Below, one piece after another: positions 35,586 to 44,662 of a stretch of DNA of 64,000 nt (position 1 is the stretch's first letter; each line of letters begins with the position of its first letter). This DNA is from Firmicutes bacterium CAG:345 (GTDB taxonomy: Bacteria; Bacillota_I; Bacilli_A; RFN20; CAG-288): positions 62,001-126,000 of the forward strand of contig FR893383.1 in the NCBI GenBank assembly GCA_000433315.1, read 5' to 3'. The notes beneath the pieces were generated by a model. It saw only the letters and a list, made by a program, of their open reading frames with translations. It did not search any database and was not told the DNA's origin. Both the position numbers and the translations under genes were made by a program.

Positions 35586-38230
35586 TTTTAAAAAATATAA
35601 TTAAAGAATATAATGTTGCTGATACTAAAGTTGCTGCTCTAAAAGGAATTAATATTGCTTTCAGAAAAAATGAGTTTGTTTCAATCTTAGGACCTTCTGG
35701 TTGTGGTAAAACAACTACATTAAATATTATCGGAGGTCTTGATAAATACACCAATGGAGATTTAATAATCTCTAATCGCTCCACCAAAGAATTTACAGAT
35801 AGAGATTGGGATATTTATAGAAATCATCGAATCGGTTTTATTTTTCAATCATATAATTTAATTCCTCATCAAACTATTTTAGGCAATGTCGAACTTGCTT
35901 TAACAATATCAGGATTAAGCAAAAAAGAAAGAGTTGAAAAAGCTAAAAAAGCTTTGGATCGAGTCGGTCTTAAAGGACAATATAATAAAAAACCTAATCA
36001 GCTTTCTGGTGGACAATGTCAAAGAGTTGCTATAGCTAGAGCCTTAGTAAATGAACCAGAAATTCTATTAGCTGATGAACCAACAGGTGCTTTAGATACC
36101 GTAACTTCTATTCAAATAATGGATCTCATACAAGAAATATCAAAAGAAAAATTAGTAATTATGGTAACACATAATCCTGATTTAGCTAACAAATATTCAA
36201 CAAGAATAATCCAACTTCTCGATGGAAAAGTTATCGAAGATAGCAATCCATATTCTGAAGAAGAAGAGAAAAAAGAATATCAAAATCAAACAATAAAAGA
36301 AGAAGATATAAAAAAAGAAAAAGCTAAAATGTCTTTATGGACAGCTTTTAAATTATCAGCTCAAAATCTTTTTTCAAAAAGAAAAAGAACAGCCATGGTA
36401 TCTATAGCTGGTTCAATTGGTATTATAGGTGTTTCCCTAGTTTTATCTATTTCTGGAGGTGTTAAAAGTTATATATCATCTATGCAAAATGATATGCTTT
36501 CGGGAAATCCTATTCAAATTGCTGAAACAAGCTATGATTTATCAACTCTAGTATCAGCTTCTAATCAAAAACAAATAATCGATAAATTAGAAGTCGTAGA
36601 CGGAAAAGTAAATGTCAATTCATTAATCGACTATCTAATGGAAATGGCTAAACTTCAAGATAACTTTTTAATCTCTAATCAAATAAATGAAAACTATATT
36701 CAATTTATAAAAGATATGCCAGAAGAATATTATGCCGCCTTATCATTTGACTATGGATTAGATCTTTCAAACAATATTTATACAACTTTTACATCAGAAG
36801 ATGGAAGTGTTGAACATTTATCATTAAGTGCAATTTTAGAAACTTATGTTGCTCTTTTAGGAAATACCAGTTTTTCTAGTTTATCTTCAAGCGTCAGCGC
36901 CTATGCCCCTTCATTTGAACAAGCACCAGCCGATGACGAATATATTATGTCCCAATACGATATTCTCGAAGGTAACCTCGCTACAAATAAAGATGAAGTT
37001 ATGCTAGTAGTTTCCAAAGATACTGAACTTGCCGATTTGCTTTTAGGGGGACTTGGATACTATACACAAAATGAATTTTTGAATATAGCCTACAAAGCAA
37101 TTGAAGACCCTCACTACGATTCTTCACTAAATAAAAGACAATTTACATATTCAGAACTTTTAAATAAAGAATTTAAACTTTATCCAAATGATACTATTTT
37201 TACAAAAAATAATAACTCATCTACTCAAAAAGTAAATCCATTTTATTACTCTCCTTATTCCGATGGTTTTTCTTCTTATGAAGGATTAAATTTAAAAGTA
37301 ACAGGAATATTAAGACCAAAAGACAATATATCCTATGGATGTTTGACTTCTGGAATCTACTATAATAGTAAACTTACAGATTATGTTAGAGAAAACGCTA
37401 TTAAATCCGAAATCTGTAATTATCTCATTCAAAATAACAGCGAAGAATTTATTTCTACCAATACATCTGGTGTAGATTATGGCATCAAATATAATCTTCA
37501 CTACACTTTATACGGAAAAGAAAAAACACATACCGCTTTTGTTGGATCGAGCAATTTATTATCAAGCATGATGAATCCATCATCAAACATTATTATGAAA
37601 ACCCTAAGCTTACGCGACTTAGGTGGGAAAAATATTCCTTTTTCCATTTCCATATATCCGATAGATTTCAAATTAAAAGATAATGTTACAAATTACTTAA
37701 ATAATTGGAATAAAGAGGGAGATATCACATTATCAACTGGTATAACATTAACAAAAAATGATAGAACAGATATCACATATACAGATACAATAGGAATAAT
37801 AATTGATTTAATAAATAACATGATTAACATAATATCTTACGCCTTAATATCCTTCACCGCTTTAGCTTTAGTAGTCTCAACTGTTATGATTGGTATTATA
37901 ACCTATGTTTCGGTAGTAGAAAGAATTAAAGAGATTGGTGTTATCAGATCTTTAGGTGGACGAAAAAAAGATATTTCAGCCTTATTTGTTGCAGAAACAG
38001 CAATAATTGGATTTACTTCAGGTGCCTTTGGTGTTGCTTTAACATATTTAATTTCACTAATTTTAAATATCTGTTTAAAACCAACCATCGGATTTAATAT
38101 AGCAGCTCTGCCTCCTTTACAAGCACTTTTAATGATTATACTAAGTATAGTCCTTACTTTAATATCAGGAGTTCTCCCAGCAAAAAGCGCTGCAAGAAAA
38201 GATCCTGTCGTAGCTTTAAGAACAGAATAA
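35579..38230 (+). CDS. MacB-like fused ABC exporter (ATPase plus FtsX-type permease)
   Basis: 883 aa from ATG 35579 (AAAGGAG upstream). The N-terminal ATPase has Walker A GPSGCGKTT, the signature QLSGGQ and Walker B EILLADEPTGALD (~1-225). A linker rich in Glu/Lys leads to the first transmembrane helix (~275-295), a large extracellular region (~300-740), and three C-terminal helices with the FtsX/MacB permease motif RIKEIGVIRSLGG (~750-880). Such one-chain exporters in Firmicutes usually move antimicrobial peptides or lipoproteins. Co-transcription with a MarR regulator fits an inducible export or resistance role. The substrate is unknown. A terminator follows directly. Confidence 0.88.
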   Translation: MLILKNIIKEYNVADTKVAALKGINIAFRKNEFVSILGPSGCGKTTTLNIIGGLDKYTNGDLIISNRSTKEFTDRDWDIYRNHRIGFIFQSYNLIPHQTILGNVELALTISGLSKKERVEKAKKALDRVGLKGQYNKKPNQLSGGQCQRVAIARALVNEPEILLADEPTGALDTVTSIQIMDLIQEISKEKLVIMVTHNPDLANKYSTRIIQLLDGKVIEDSNPYSEEEEKKEYQNQTIKEEDIKKEKAKMSLWTAFKLSAQNLFSKRKRTAMVSIAGSIGIIGVSLVLSISGGVKSYISSMQNDMLSGNPIQIAETSYDLSTLVSASNQKQIIDKLEVVDGKVNVNSLIDYLMEMAKLQDNFLISNQINENYIQFIKDMPEEYYAALSFDYGLDLSNNIYTTFTSEDGSVEHLSLSAILETYVALLGNTSFSSLSSSVSAYAPSFEQAPADDEYIMSQYDILEGNLATNKDEVMLVVSKDTELADLLLGGLGYYTQNEFLNIAYKAIEDPHYDSSLNKRQFTYSELLNKEFKLYPNDTIFTKNNNSSTQKVNPFYYSPYSDGFSSYEGLNLKVTGILRPKDNISYGCLTSGIYYNSKLTDYVRENAIKSEICNYLIQNNSEEFISTNTSGVDYGIKYNLHYTLYGKEKTHTAFVGSSNLLSSMMNPSSNIIMKTLSLRDLGGKNIPFSISIYPIDFKLKDNVTNYLNNWNKEGDITLSTGITLTKNDRTDITYTDTIGIIIDLINNMINIISYALISFTALALVVSTVMIGIITYVSVVERIKEIGVIRSLGGRKKDISALFVAETAIIGFTSGAFGVALTYLISLILNICLKPTIGFNIAALPPLQALLMIILSIVLTLISGVLPAKSAARKDPVVALRTE

Positions 38231-38256
38231 AAAGCCATTTTAATGGCTTTTTTTAA
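38229..38256 (+). terminator. Terminator of the marR-exporter operon
   Basis: AAAGCCATT (38231-38239) pairs with AATGGCTTT (38242-38250), then TTTTT. Confidence 0.88.
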
Positions 38257-38268
38257 TGAAACAACTTT

Positions 38269-39349
38269 TTATAAATATTTCAAGAACGTCAACAAAACTA
38301 TATAATAAATACTATTATAAGTATCACACACAATAATTACAATTATAGATATAACATTGATATTTGCATTTCCACTATTGCTAGTTATAGATGAATTACT
38401 ACTTTTAGAATTTGATAACATCGATAAAGAAATAGAAGAGGAAGAAAAATCATTAGAAGAACTAGAGATATAAGAACTACTTATTGTGGGATTTTTCGAA
38501 CTGCTGATAAAAGAACTTGAAACACTTGAAGAAGATATCAAATAAGAAGATGAAGATGTATAACTATTATTTTTAGGAATTTCTTCTGAAATCAGTATTT
38601 TATAGCTATTCCTGCACTCTTTATGTCGCCTTCCATTAGATACATAAGTTGTATATTCATCGATAATCCATTCACTATAAACATGATCTTTTTTAGGAAT
38701 TATTTTTTGTTCTACTAAAACTATCGAACAATTTTTACAAATTATGCCATCAGTCAATCCTTCTTTCTCACATGTCGACTCATAACCAGAAATCACAAGT
38801 TCTTCATGATTTTTATCTTCAAAAATAGTATCTTCAAAAGAAATTTCGAACATATGTTCGAATCACTGAAATATTTATTGCATTCTGAACAATACCAATA
38901 TTCGATATTTTCTTTTTCAATACAAGTTGAATCTGAAAAATCAAAATGAATTAGGTCATGAATTATATTTAACTCTATTGCAATTGTGTCTTTATATCCA
39001 TTTGTCGTTTCCGCTGTAACGAATATTTTTTACTATTTTCATCTTTTGTAATAGTTAAATATCCTGCATCAGATATTTTTGTATCCGAACTAGTATTATT
39101 GGAAATAGACCATTTTACCTTTTCATTTTCAATATAATTTCCAAATATTTCAGTATTTAATTGATATTCTTCTTCTCTTTTTAATGAAGTAGGAAAGTCA
39201 GTTATCTTAATGGTAAAACTAGTTTCTTTTCCTTGAATTTTATCCTTTATAGAATTATTTTTTTATATTAGAATAAACGCTTATTGTTGAAAATAGTAAC
39301 ATTGATAATGTAAAAAATAAAAGCTCTTTTTTAATAAATTAAAATTCAT
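38269..39349 (-). pseudogene. Decayed BIG2-domain surface protein
   Basis: A former secreted protein read in pieces across several frames. From the ATG at 39349: MNFNLLKK, frameshift, LLFFTLSMLLFSTISVYS (signal peptide), a stop, then an Ig/BIG2-like stretch (KVKWSISNNTSSDTKISD) and a frameshift. It continues with NGYKDTIAIEL and a Cys-rich unit (YWYCSECNKYFSD), another frameshift, and then the open frame 38269-38853. That last frame has CEKEGLTDGIICKNCS, a CxxC-type surface repeat, followed by a Ser-rich linker and a hydrophobic tail. At least four disruptions are needed to explain it, so this is a decayed gene rather than a sequencing slip. Confidence 0.75.
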
Positions 39350-39476
39350 AAAACATGTATAGCGCAATTTATTATTTCAATCAAAATTATAAAACAACTT
39401 ATAAATAGCGATAAAAGTTGTTAATAGTCTCTTTTTATTTATCAATAAAAAATATAAAATTAATTAGGAGATATTT

Positions 39477-40037
39477 ATGGATAGAAGAGAAGAAAAAACA
39501 ATAGAAACAATATATCAAGCATTTACAAATTTAATAAATACTAAAGACTTTGATGACATCACAATACAAAATATATTATATGAAGCAAAAATTGGACGTT
39601 CTACTTTTTATTGTCATTTTAAAACTAAAAATGATTTATTATTAAAAATAAGTCAAGATATCTTCGAACATGTATTTTCTCATTCGCTTCAAGAAGAAAA
39701 AAGTCATGATTTTTCCAAAGAGAATATTTTTGATTATAAACATTATTTAACGCATATTTTCTACCATATAAAAGACAAAAAAGAACTCATTGCAGGAATA
39801 TTATCTTCAAAAGGAAACTCTTTATTTATCAATGAATTTCGCAACAATTTAAAAGTTTTAGCCAATTCATATTTCAACAATTATCCTTATCCTACAAATA
39901 GTTTTATTCCTTTAGAATTAAAAAAGAATATTGCCATCGATAATTTCATTGTCATTTTGAAATTCTGGGTAGATAATCATTTCGAAGAAACAACTGAAGT
40001 ATTAACAGAATACTTCACAAATTTATTTATAAAATAA
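39477..40037 (+). CDS. TetR-family transcriptional regulator
   Basis: 186 aa. The N-terminal helix-turn-helix is typical: FTNLINTKDFDDITIQNILYEAKIGRSTFYCHFKTKNDLL (first ~55 residues; the YxHF motif is present as YCHF). The C-terminal ligand domain is unrecognised. AGGAG lies ahead of the ATG. The C69 dipeptidase gene follows 69 bp later on the same strand and may be a target. The effector is unknown. Confidence 0.88.
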   Translation: MDRREEKTIETIYQAFTNLINTKDFDDITIQNILYEAKIGRSTFYCHFKTKNDLLLKISQDIFEHVFSHSLQEEKSHDFSKENIFDYKHYLTHIFYHIKDKKELIAGILSSKGNSLFINEFRNNLKVLANSYFNNYPYPTNSFIPLELKKNIAIDNFIVILKFWVDNHFEETTEVLTEYFTNLFIK

Positions 40038-40106
40038 ATTTATCATTTTCTTTTTATAGGAAAAATTAATTTGCTAAAATATAAAAAAAGATTGGAGAAC
40101 AAATAA

Positions 40107-41555
40107 ATGGCATGTACAACAATTTTAGTTGGAAAAAAAGCAACTAATGATGGATCAACAATGATTGCAAGAAACGATGATGGACATTTTGATTGTAAAA
40201 AAATTATCGTTGTTAATCCAAAAGATCAGCCCAAAAAATATAAAAGCAAAATTAGTCATCTAGAAATAGAACTTCCTGACAATCCCTTACAATATACTGC
40301 TTGTCCTAGTGTTGATGATAAAATGGGAATTTGGGCTGCTACTGGTATCAATTCTAAAAACGTAGGAATGACAGCAACAGAAACTATAACTTCAAACCCT
40401 AGAGTTTTAGGAGCAGATCCATATGTTAATTATATTGAAAAAACTAAAACTCCTGGAGGTATAGGTGAGGAAGATTTAGTCGTCTTAGTTTTACCTTATA
40501 TAAATTCAGCTAGAGAAGGTGTATTACGACTTGGTTCTCTTTTAGAAAAATATGGAACATATGAACCAAATGGAATCGCCTTTAATGATGAAAATGAAAT
40601 TTGGTGGTTAGAAACAATAGGTGGTCATCATTGGATTGCTAGAAGAGTAAAAGATGATGAGTATGTCGTTATGCCAAATCAATTTGGTCTCGACAGATTC
40701 GACTTCGAAGATGCTTTTGGTGCACAAAAAGAAAATTTATGCTCCAAAGATTTAAAGCAATTCATCGAAGAGAACAATTTGAATTTAGAAAAAAATAAAC
40801 CTTTTTCCCCGAGAGTGGCATTTGGAAGCCATTCAGATTCAGATCATGTCTACAATACGCCTAGAGCTTGGTTCATGGGAAAATATTTCAACCCTAAAAC
40901 ATTTAAATGGGAAGGAGAAAATGCTGATTATACCCCATTAAGCGATGACATTCCTTGGAGTTTCGTTCCAGAGAAAAAAATAACAATTGAAGATGTTAAA
41001 TATATATTATCTTCATATTATCAAGGAACAGAATATAATCCATATTCAAAAAGTTCTAGTTCCAAAAAAGGAATTTATCGTCCAATAGGAATAAGTAGAA
41101 CTGGAGTTATGGCGATATGTCAAATAAGAAATAATGTTCCAGAAGAAATTAAAGGTATAGAATGGATTTGTTTCGGATCAAATTCATTTAATACAATTAT
41201 TCCACTTTATACCAATGTTAATAAACTTCCAGATTACGTAAGCAAAGTTACATTAGAAGTATCAACCAATAATTTCTACTGGTCCAGCCGTTTAATTGGT
41301 GCCTTAGCAGATGCAAATTATGGTACAAGCATTATATTCATTGAAAGATATCAAAATGCTGTAATGAGTAGAAGCCATCAAATATTAAAAGAATTTGATA
41401 AAAAATACATTGATACAAAAAATATTAATGTCTTATCTGAAGCTAATAACCAAATAGCTAAAATGGCCAAAGAAGAAACCAGCAAAACATTAAATAATGT
41501 CCTTTATGATGCCAGTCTCCATATGAAAAATGGATACTCAAGATCAGACAACTAA
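40107..41555 (+). CDS. pepD: C69-family dipeptidase
   Basis: 482 aa peptidase of the C69/PepD family, cytoplasmic Ntn-hydrolases with broad dipeptidase activity in lactobacilli and relatives. The N-terminus MACTTILVGKKATNDGSTMIARNDDG places the nucleophile at Cys3, exposed by removal of the first residues. Further family segments: PGGIGEEDLVVLVLPY, NEIWWLETIGGHHWIARRV and PFGS-type ...PRVAFGSHSDSDHVYNTPRAW. Length is normal. GGAG precedes the start. Its end overlaps the convergent phosphatase gene by 12 bp. Confidence 0.93.
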   Translation: MACTTILVGKKATNDGSTMIARNDDGHFDCKKIIVVNPKDQPKKYKSKISHLEIELPDNPLQYTACPSVDDKMGIWAATGINSKNVGMTATETITSNPRVLGADPYVNYIEKTKTPGGIGEEDLVVLVLPYINSAREGVLRLGSLLEKYGTYEPNGIAFNDENEIWWLETIGGHHWIARRVKDDEYVVMPNQFGLDRFDFEDAFGAQKENLCSKDLKQFIEENNLNLEKNKPFSPRVAFGSHSDSDHVYNTPRAWFMGKYFNPKTFKWEGENADYTPLSDDIPWSFVPEKKITIEDVKYILSSYYQGTEYNPYSKSSSSKKGIYRPIGISRTGVMAICQIRNNVPEEIKGIEWICFGSNSFNTIIPLYTNVNKLPDYVSKVTLEVSTNNFYWSSRLIGALADANYGTSIIFIERYQNAVMSRSHQILKEFDKKYIDTKNINVLSEANNQIAKMAKEETSKTLNNVLYDASLHMKNGYSRSDN

Positions 41556-42011
41556 TTTATTTTTCTTTAAATAATTTAAAAATCCATCTATTCCTTTATT
41601 AATATCATCATAAGTTTTTTGAAAATTATGAGTATACCAAGGATCACTGATATCCTTTCTACATCCAATAAAATCTAAAAGTAGAAAAACTTTTTTATCG
41701 GTATCTTCTCCAACTATATCTAATATATCAAAATAATTAGATTTATCCATTCCTATAATAAAATCAAATTTACTATAATCAGATTTTTTTATAACATCAG
41801 ATTTATGTGGTAATACTTCTATGTTATATCTTTCTAATATTTTAATCGTTCCATTATGAGGAGGATTTCCAAATTCTTCATAACTAGTTGCTTTAGAGTC
41901 AATATAAAACTTATTTTCTATACCCATTTTTTTCACTTTGTCCTGGAAAATAAACTGAGCCATTGGACTTCGACAAATATTTCCTAAGCAAACAAATAAT
42001 ACTTTGATCAT
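41544..42011 (-). CDS. Low-molecular-weight protein-tyrosine phosphatase
   Basis: 155 aa. The active-site loop VCLGNICRSPMAQ (C-X5-R-S) lies at residues ~7-19 and the general-acid Asp is in DPWYTH (~115). This is the usual size for the family. In Firmicutes such enzymes dephosphorylate tyrosine kinases or arginine phosphate. Convergent with pepD and overlapping its end; no kinase is nearby. Confidence 0.92.
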   Translation of the reverse strand: MIKVLFVCLGNICRSPMAQFIFQDKVKKMGIENKFYIDSKATSYEEFGNPPHNGTIKILERYNIEVLPHKSDVIKKSDYSKFDFIIGMDKSNYFDILDIVGEDTDKKVFLLLDFIGCRKDISDPWYTHNFQKTYDDINKGIDGFLNYLKKNKLVV

Positions 42012-42139
42012 AAATTCTCCTCATTTTCTATTTAATTATATTGTATTTTTACTTCTTATTCATATTTTATTAAAACTAATATATTTTATTAATAGAAAAT
42101 TTATTATTTAAAAATAATAAGTTAGCCATTATTCATTTA

Positions 42140-42171
42140 ATACAACTTTTATAGTGTATATAAAGTTGTAT
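42140..42171. repeat. Inverted repeat in the 218-bp gap before tRNA-Leu
   Basis: ATACAACTTT (42140-42149) and AAAGTTGTAT (42162-42171) form perfect 10-bp arms around a 12-nt spacer. It sits between the phosphatase gene (reading left) and tRNA-Leu (reading right). It could be an operator or a hairpin; nothing else was seen in the gap apart from the -10-like TATACT just before the tRNA. Confidence 0.45.
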
Positions 42172-42229
42172 TTATACTTTTAAAAATAATAGTAATTTAA
42201 AAGCAATTTATATATACTATATTTTAGTT

Positions 42230-42313
42230 GCAGCGATGGCGAAATTGGTAGACGCGCTATCTTCAGACGGTAGTGTTATTAACATGTGAGTTCGAGTCTC
42301 ATTCGCTGCACCA
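42230..42313 (+). tRNA. tRNA-Leu (anticodon CAG)
   Basis: 84 nt with long variable arm and encoded CCA. Acceptor GCAGCGA pairs with TCGCTGC. The anticodon stem is CTATC/GGTAG and the loop TTCAGAC gives CAG (codon CUG). The T arm carries GAGTTCGAGTCTC. Confidence 0.94.
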
Positions 42314-42326
42314 TCTAACAAACAAT

Positions 42327-42357
42327 GACTTGATACAATTGCTATCAGGTCTTTTTT
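42327..42357 (+). terminator. Terminator of tRNA-Leu(CAG)
   Basis: GACTTGATA pairs with TATCAGGTC (one G-U), followed by TTTTTTT. Confidence 0.85.
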
Positions 42358-42390
42358 TATGCGTTTTATACCGACGAAAACTAGTGTTTT

Positions 42391-42445
42391 AGCCCACATT
42401 TTGCCTTTTTAGGCCTTTTTTAGGCCTTTTGTGGGCTTTTTCTTT
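42391..42445 (+). terminator. Second, larger hairpin with T-tail
   Basis: AGCCCACA (42391-42398) pairs with TGTGGGCT (42430-42437), followed by TTTTCTTTT. The loop holds two direct copies of TAGGCCTTTT. It lies ~30 bp beyond the tRNA terminator and before a convergent gene; it may be a backup terminator. Confidence 0.6.
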
Positions 42446-42529
42446 TGATTAGGAATTTCTATTTAGTAAAATCTAAAACAAAAAAACTTGCTAAATTCAA
42501 ATTTTACAAAAATATTTATTGTAAAAAGC

Positions 42530-42829
42530 CTATTTTTTAGTTTTTGCTTTATAAATATCTAGAGGAACAAATTTACCTTTGCCACATTTTGGACAAGTTA
42601 ATAGAGGGTATTCTTCAAATTCAGGGTAAAACATTTCTAAAACAACATCGGCTTCTAACTCTTCTTCGTATATACAACTTAGGCATTTATAGTCGATAAA
42701 TTCGTCATAAATATCTTGTTTTACAAAAGCTTCAACATCAACATATTGTCTAGTGTCTTCTGCAAAAAATTCTGCTCTATCTCTTTTTTCTTCTTCTGAT
42801 ATAGGTGCTTTTTTGATTGAAAATTTCAT
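42530..42829 (-). CDS. Small zinc-ribbon-like hypothetical protein
   Basis: 99 aa, not recognised. Two CxxC pairs (CLSC at ~50 and CPKC at ~80) separated by an acidic segment suggest a structural zinc site. The N-terminus is rich in Glu/Lys/Arg. AGGAGA precedes the ATG. Single gene between tRNA-Leu and a lipoprotein. No function proposed. Confidence 0.65.
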   Translation of the reverse strand: MKFSIKKAPISEEEKRDRAEFFAEDTRQYVDVEAFVKQDIYDEFIDYKCLSCIYEEELEADVVLEMFYPEFEEYPLLTCPKCGKGKFVPLDIYKAKTKK

Positions 42830-43003
42830 GATGTGTTTTCTCCTATAGGTTTATTTCGGAAGAATGATTTTTCAATATTACAAATCATTTCATGTCAATA
42901 TTCTCATATTAATGGATTGTATGTTGCATTTCATATTTGCAGGTCGATAAAAAAATAAAAGAAACCTATAATTAAATTTGCTGAAATAAAGAAAGGGTTC
43001 CTT

Positions 43004-43078
43004 ATGAATATATTAATAAATTCTAACGATAGTTTAACTGAATATTTTGAAACAATATTTACAACTCTATCAATATAA
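43004..43078 (+). CDS. Possible 24-aa peptide
   Basis: ATG at 43004 is preceded by AAAGGG at workable spacing and encodes MNILINSNDSLTEYFETIFT plus four residues before TAA. It might be a real small peptide or the truncated start of a lost gene. It lies in the 326-bp gap before the 43.1-kb lipoprotein. Weakly supported. Confidence 0.25.
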   Translation: MNILINSNDSLTEYFETIFTTLSI

Positions 43079-43120
43079 CTTGTATTAAACAATTTGTAAA
43101 TTAAAGAGCTATTTTTAGTC

Positions 43121-43150
43121 ATTGACACGTTGTCAATCTATTGTTATAAT
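43121..43150 (+). promoter_or_regulatory. Consensus promoter with overlapping operator
   Basis: TTGACA (43122-43127), exactly 17 bp, TATAAT (43145-43150). A perfect inverted repeat ATTGACA-CGT-TGTCAAT (43121-43137) covers the -35 box. The start codon of the next gene is at 43156, six bases after the -10, so transcription should begin at or beside the ATG. Confidence 0.8.
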
Positions 43151-43155
43151 AAAGT

Positions 43156-43701
43156 ATGAGAAAAATAGATTTTTTAAGTTCAGGATTAATAATTTCTTTA
43201 TTCCTTTTTGGTTGTTCTCCTTCAAATAAAGTGAAGGAATATATGCTTAATGATTATCAGTTTAGCGCAGCAAAAGATAATGCAAATGACATAATAAGAT
43301 TAACAATGAATAAAGATAATACATATGAATTTTGCTATAAAAAGAAAACATCTATTAATAATTTTGATATTAAAATAAATGATAAATGGGAACTTATTTG
43401 TGCTTTTACTTACAAATGGACGTATAACAATACTTCTTATAAAGACTTAAAAATGACAGTTAAATCTGATGTTGGGGTTTTTAAATTAAATAGTTGCTAT
43501 AGTAATAATGGGTTACAGAATTACCTTGCACTAGATGATAATTCTTATTACTTATGGGCAACTGGAGAAGAAGTAAATAAAGAATATTTATTTAGTTTAA
43601 GAAAAGATGGTTATAATGGACAATATAAAGAAGGAGCTATAGAGTTTCGTGGTACTAGATTATATCCACGTGGTTATGCTATGGCTGAATGGGGAAAATA
43701 A
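43156..43701 (+). CDS. Hypothetical lipoprotein (leaderless message likely)
   Basis: 181 aa. The signal peptide ends in LFLFG-C (Cys ~20). The mature part is unrecognised: aromatic- and Lys-rich, probably beta-structured, with two further Cys. It has no Shine-Dalgarno. A perfect consensus promoter places the transcript start at the ATG, and the promoter carries a palindromic operator, so the gene is probably strongly but conditionally expressed. It stands at the edge of a decayed region and the gene after it is a fragment. Confidence 0.7.
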   Translation: MRKIDFLSSGLIISLFLFGCSPSNKVKEYMLNDYQFSAAKDNANDIIRLTMNKDNTYEFCYKKKTSINNFDIKINDKWELICAFTYKWTYNNTSYKDLKMTVKSDVGVFKLNSCYSNNGLQNYLALDDNSYYLWATGEEVNKEYLFSLRKDGYNGQYKEGAIEFRGTRLYPRGYAMAEWGK

Positions 43702-43785
43702 ATTTCTACATATAGAATATTTTTATCACCTTTTAATACTTATCAAAACAAGTTTGCATTTAAAGACGAAAGAATAAATGATTTA

Positions 43786-44079
43786 ATGCTAGAATGGTCA
43801 AAAGATGAAGATTTCTGGGTAAGAAGAATAGCAATAGACCATCAATTATGTAGAAAAGAGAAACCTAATACAAAATTATTGGAAGCAATATTAGTTAATA
43901 ATTTTGGTAGTAATAAATTTTTTATAGATAAGGCAATCGGTTGGAGCTTACGAGATTATTCAAAAACAAATCCTGAATTGATTATAGAGTTTGTTGAAAA
44001 ATGCAAAGATAAAATGGACAAATTAAGTATTAAAGAGGCTAGAAAATATATAGAATTAGCAATACAAATTATCGTTTGA
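43786..44079 (+). pseudogene. C-terminal fragment of an AlkD-like DNA alkylation repair protein
   Basis: 97 codons matching the end of the DNA alkylation repair (PF08713, HEAT-like) family: DEDFWVRRIAIDHQL, then NKFFIDKAIGWSLRDYSKTNPELI and the closing LSIKEARKYIE. The family is normally ~220-230 aa, so the N-terminal half is missing. The same frame is open back to about 43705 but not beyond. Probably a non-functional remnant. Confidence 0.65.
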
Positions 44080-44092
44080 AAGTGAGGCAAAA

Positions 44093-44179
44093 ATGGAAAA
44101 AGATAATAAAATTGCATTAACTTATTCTATAGCAACATTATTGATTACATTTATCGGAACAAAATGTTGTCTATTATAA
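44093..44179 (+). CDS. Short membrane peptide or truncated gene (28 aa)
   Basis: AGTGAGG precedes ATG 44093; the peptide begins MEKDNKIALTYSIATLLITF, with one hydrophobic segment. It follows the AlkD fragment by 13 bp. It is probably the N-terminus of a lost membrane protein. The rest of 44180-44547 shows no convincing gene. Confidence 0.25.
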   Translation: MEKDNKIALTYSIATLLITFIGTKCCLL

Positions 44180-44360
44180 GAACCAAGATAATGGTTAAAT
44201 ATTAGAATTTATGAAAAAATATTGTTAGAAAATTTTGATAGAGTACAAATACACTTAAGAAGGTGATAAAAGCACCCTATCCAATATTATTTTATGACAA
44301 TCTAATAGAAATCACCATCAATAAAACTAGCGACATTTATGTTATTTATTTTGCTATATC

Positions 44361-44389
44361 AAAAAATACTCTTCAAAAATAAGAGTGTT
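44361..44389 (-). terminator. Possible minus-strand terminator
   Basis: AATACTCTT (44365-44373) pairs with AAGAGTGTT (44381-44389). On the minus strand it is followed by a T-run. It is ~160 bp downstream of tRNA-Arg. Confidence 0.45.
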
Positions 44390-44547
44390 AAAATGTGCTA
44401 ATAATTTATACGATTACAAGTATAGTGCTAACATTGCTGCTAAGCTATATACACTTACATTATTGCAATTTGAACTTATATTTATCTAAAAATAAAAAAA
44501 ACTACGAGAAAATGTTCTACCATTTCTTCATAGTCTATTTTCACAAA

Positions 44548-44624
44548 TGGAGTCCCAGACCGGATTTGAACCGGTGGCCTTAGCCTTCGGAGGGCTACAA
44601 TCTAATCCACTGATCTACTGGGAC
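44548..44624 (-). tRNA. tRNA-Arg (anticodon CCG)
   Basis: 77 nt including CCA. Acceptor GTCCCAG pairs with CTGGGAC. The anticodon stem TAGCC/GGCTA holds loop CTCCGAA, giving CCG (codon CGG). The T arm carries GGTTCAAATCC. The discriminator base is T, which is unusual for tRNA-Arg. Confidence 0.93.
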
Positions 44625-44662
44625 ATATAGATTTATTTTATAATATAATTTAGAAAAATACA

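Noticed and set aside
42217..42399. 60-aa minus-strand frame containing GAANETRTHM
   Set aside because: Antisense of tRNA-Leu; another well-known tRNA shadow.
44395..44583. 62-aa open frame ending in WSPRPDLNRWP
   Set aside because: Its end is the antisense of tRNA-Arg, a classic false ORF; GTG start without SD.
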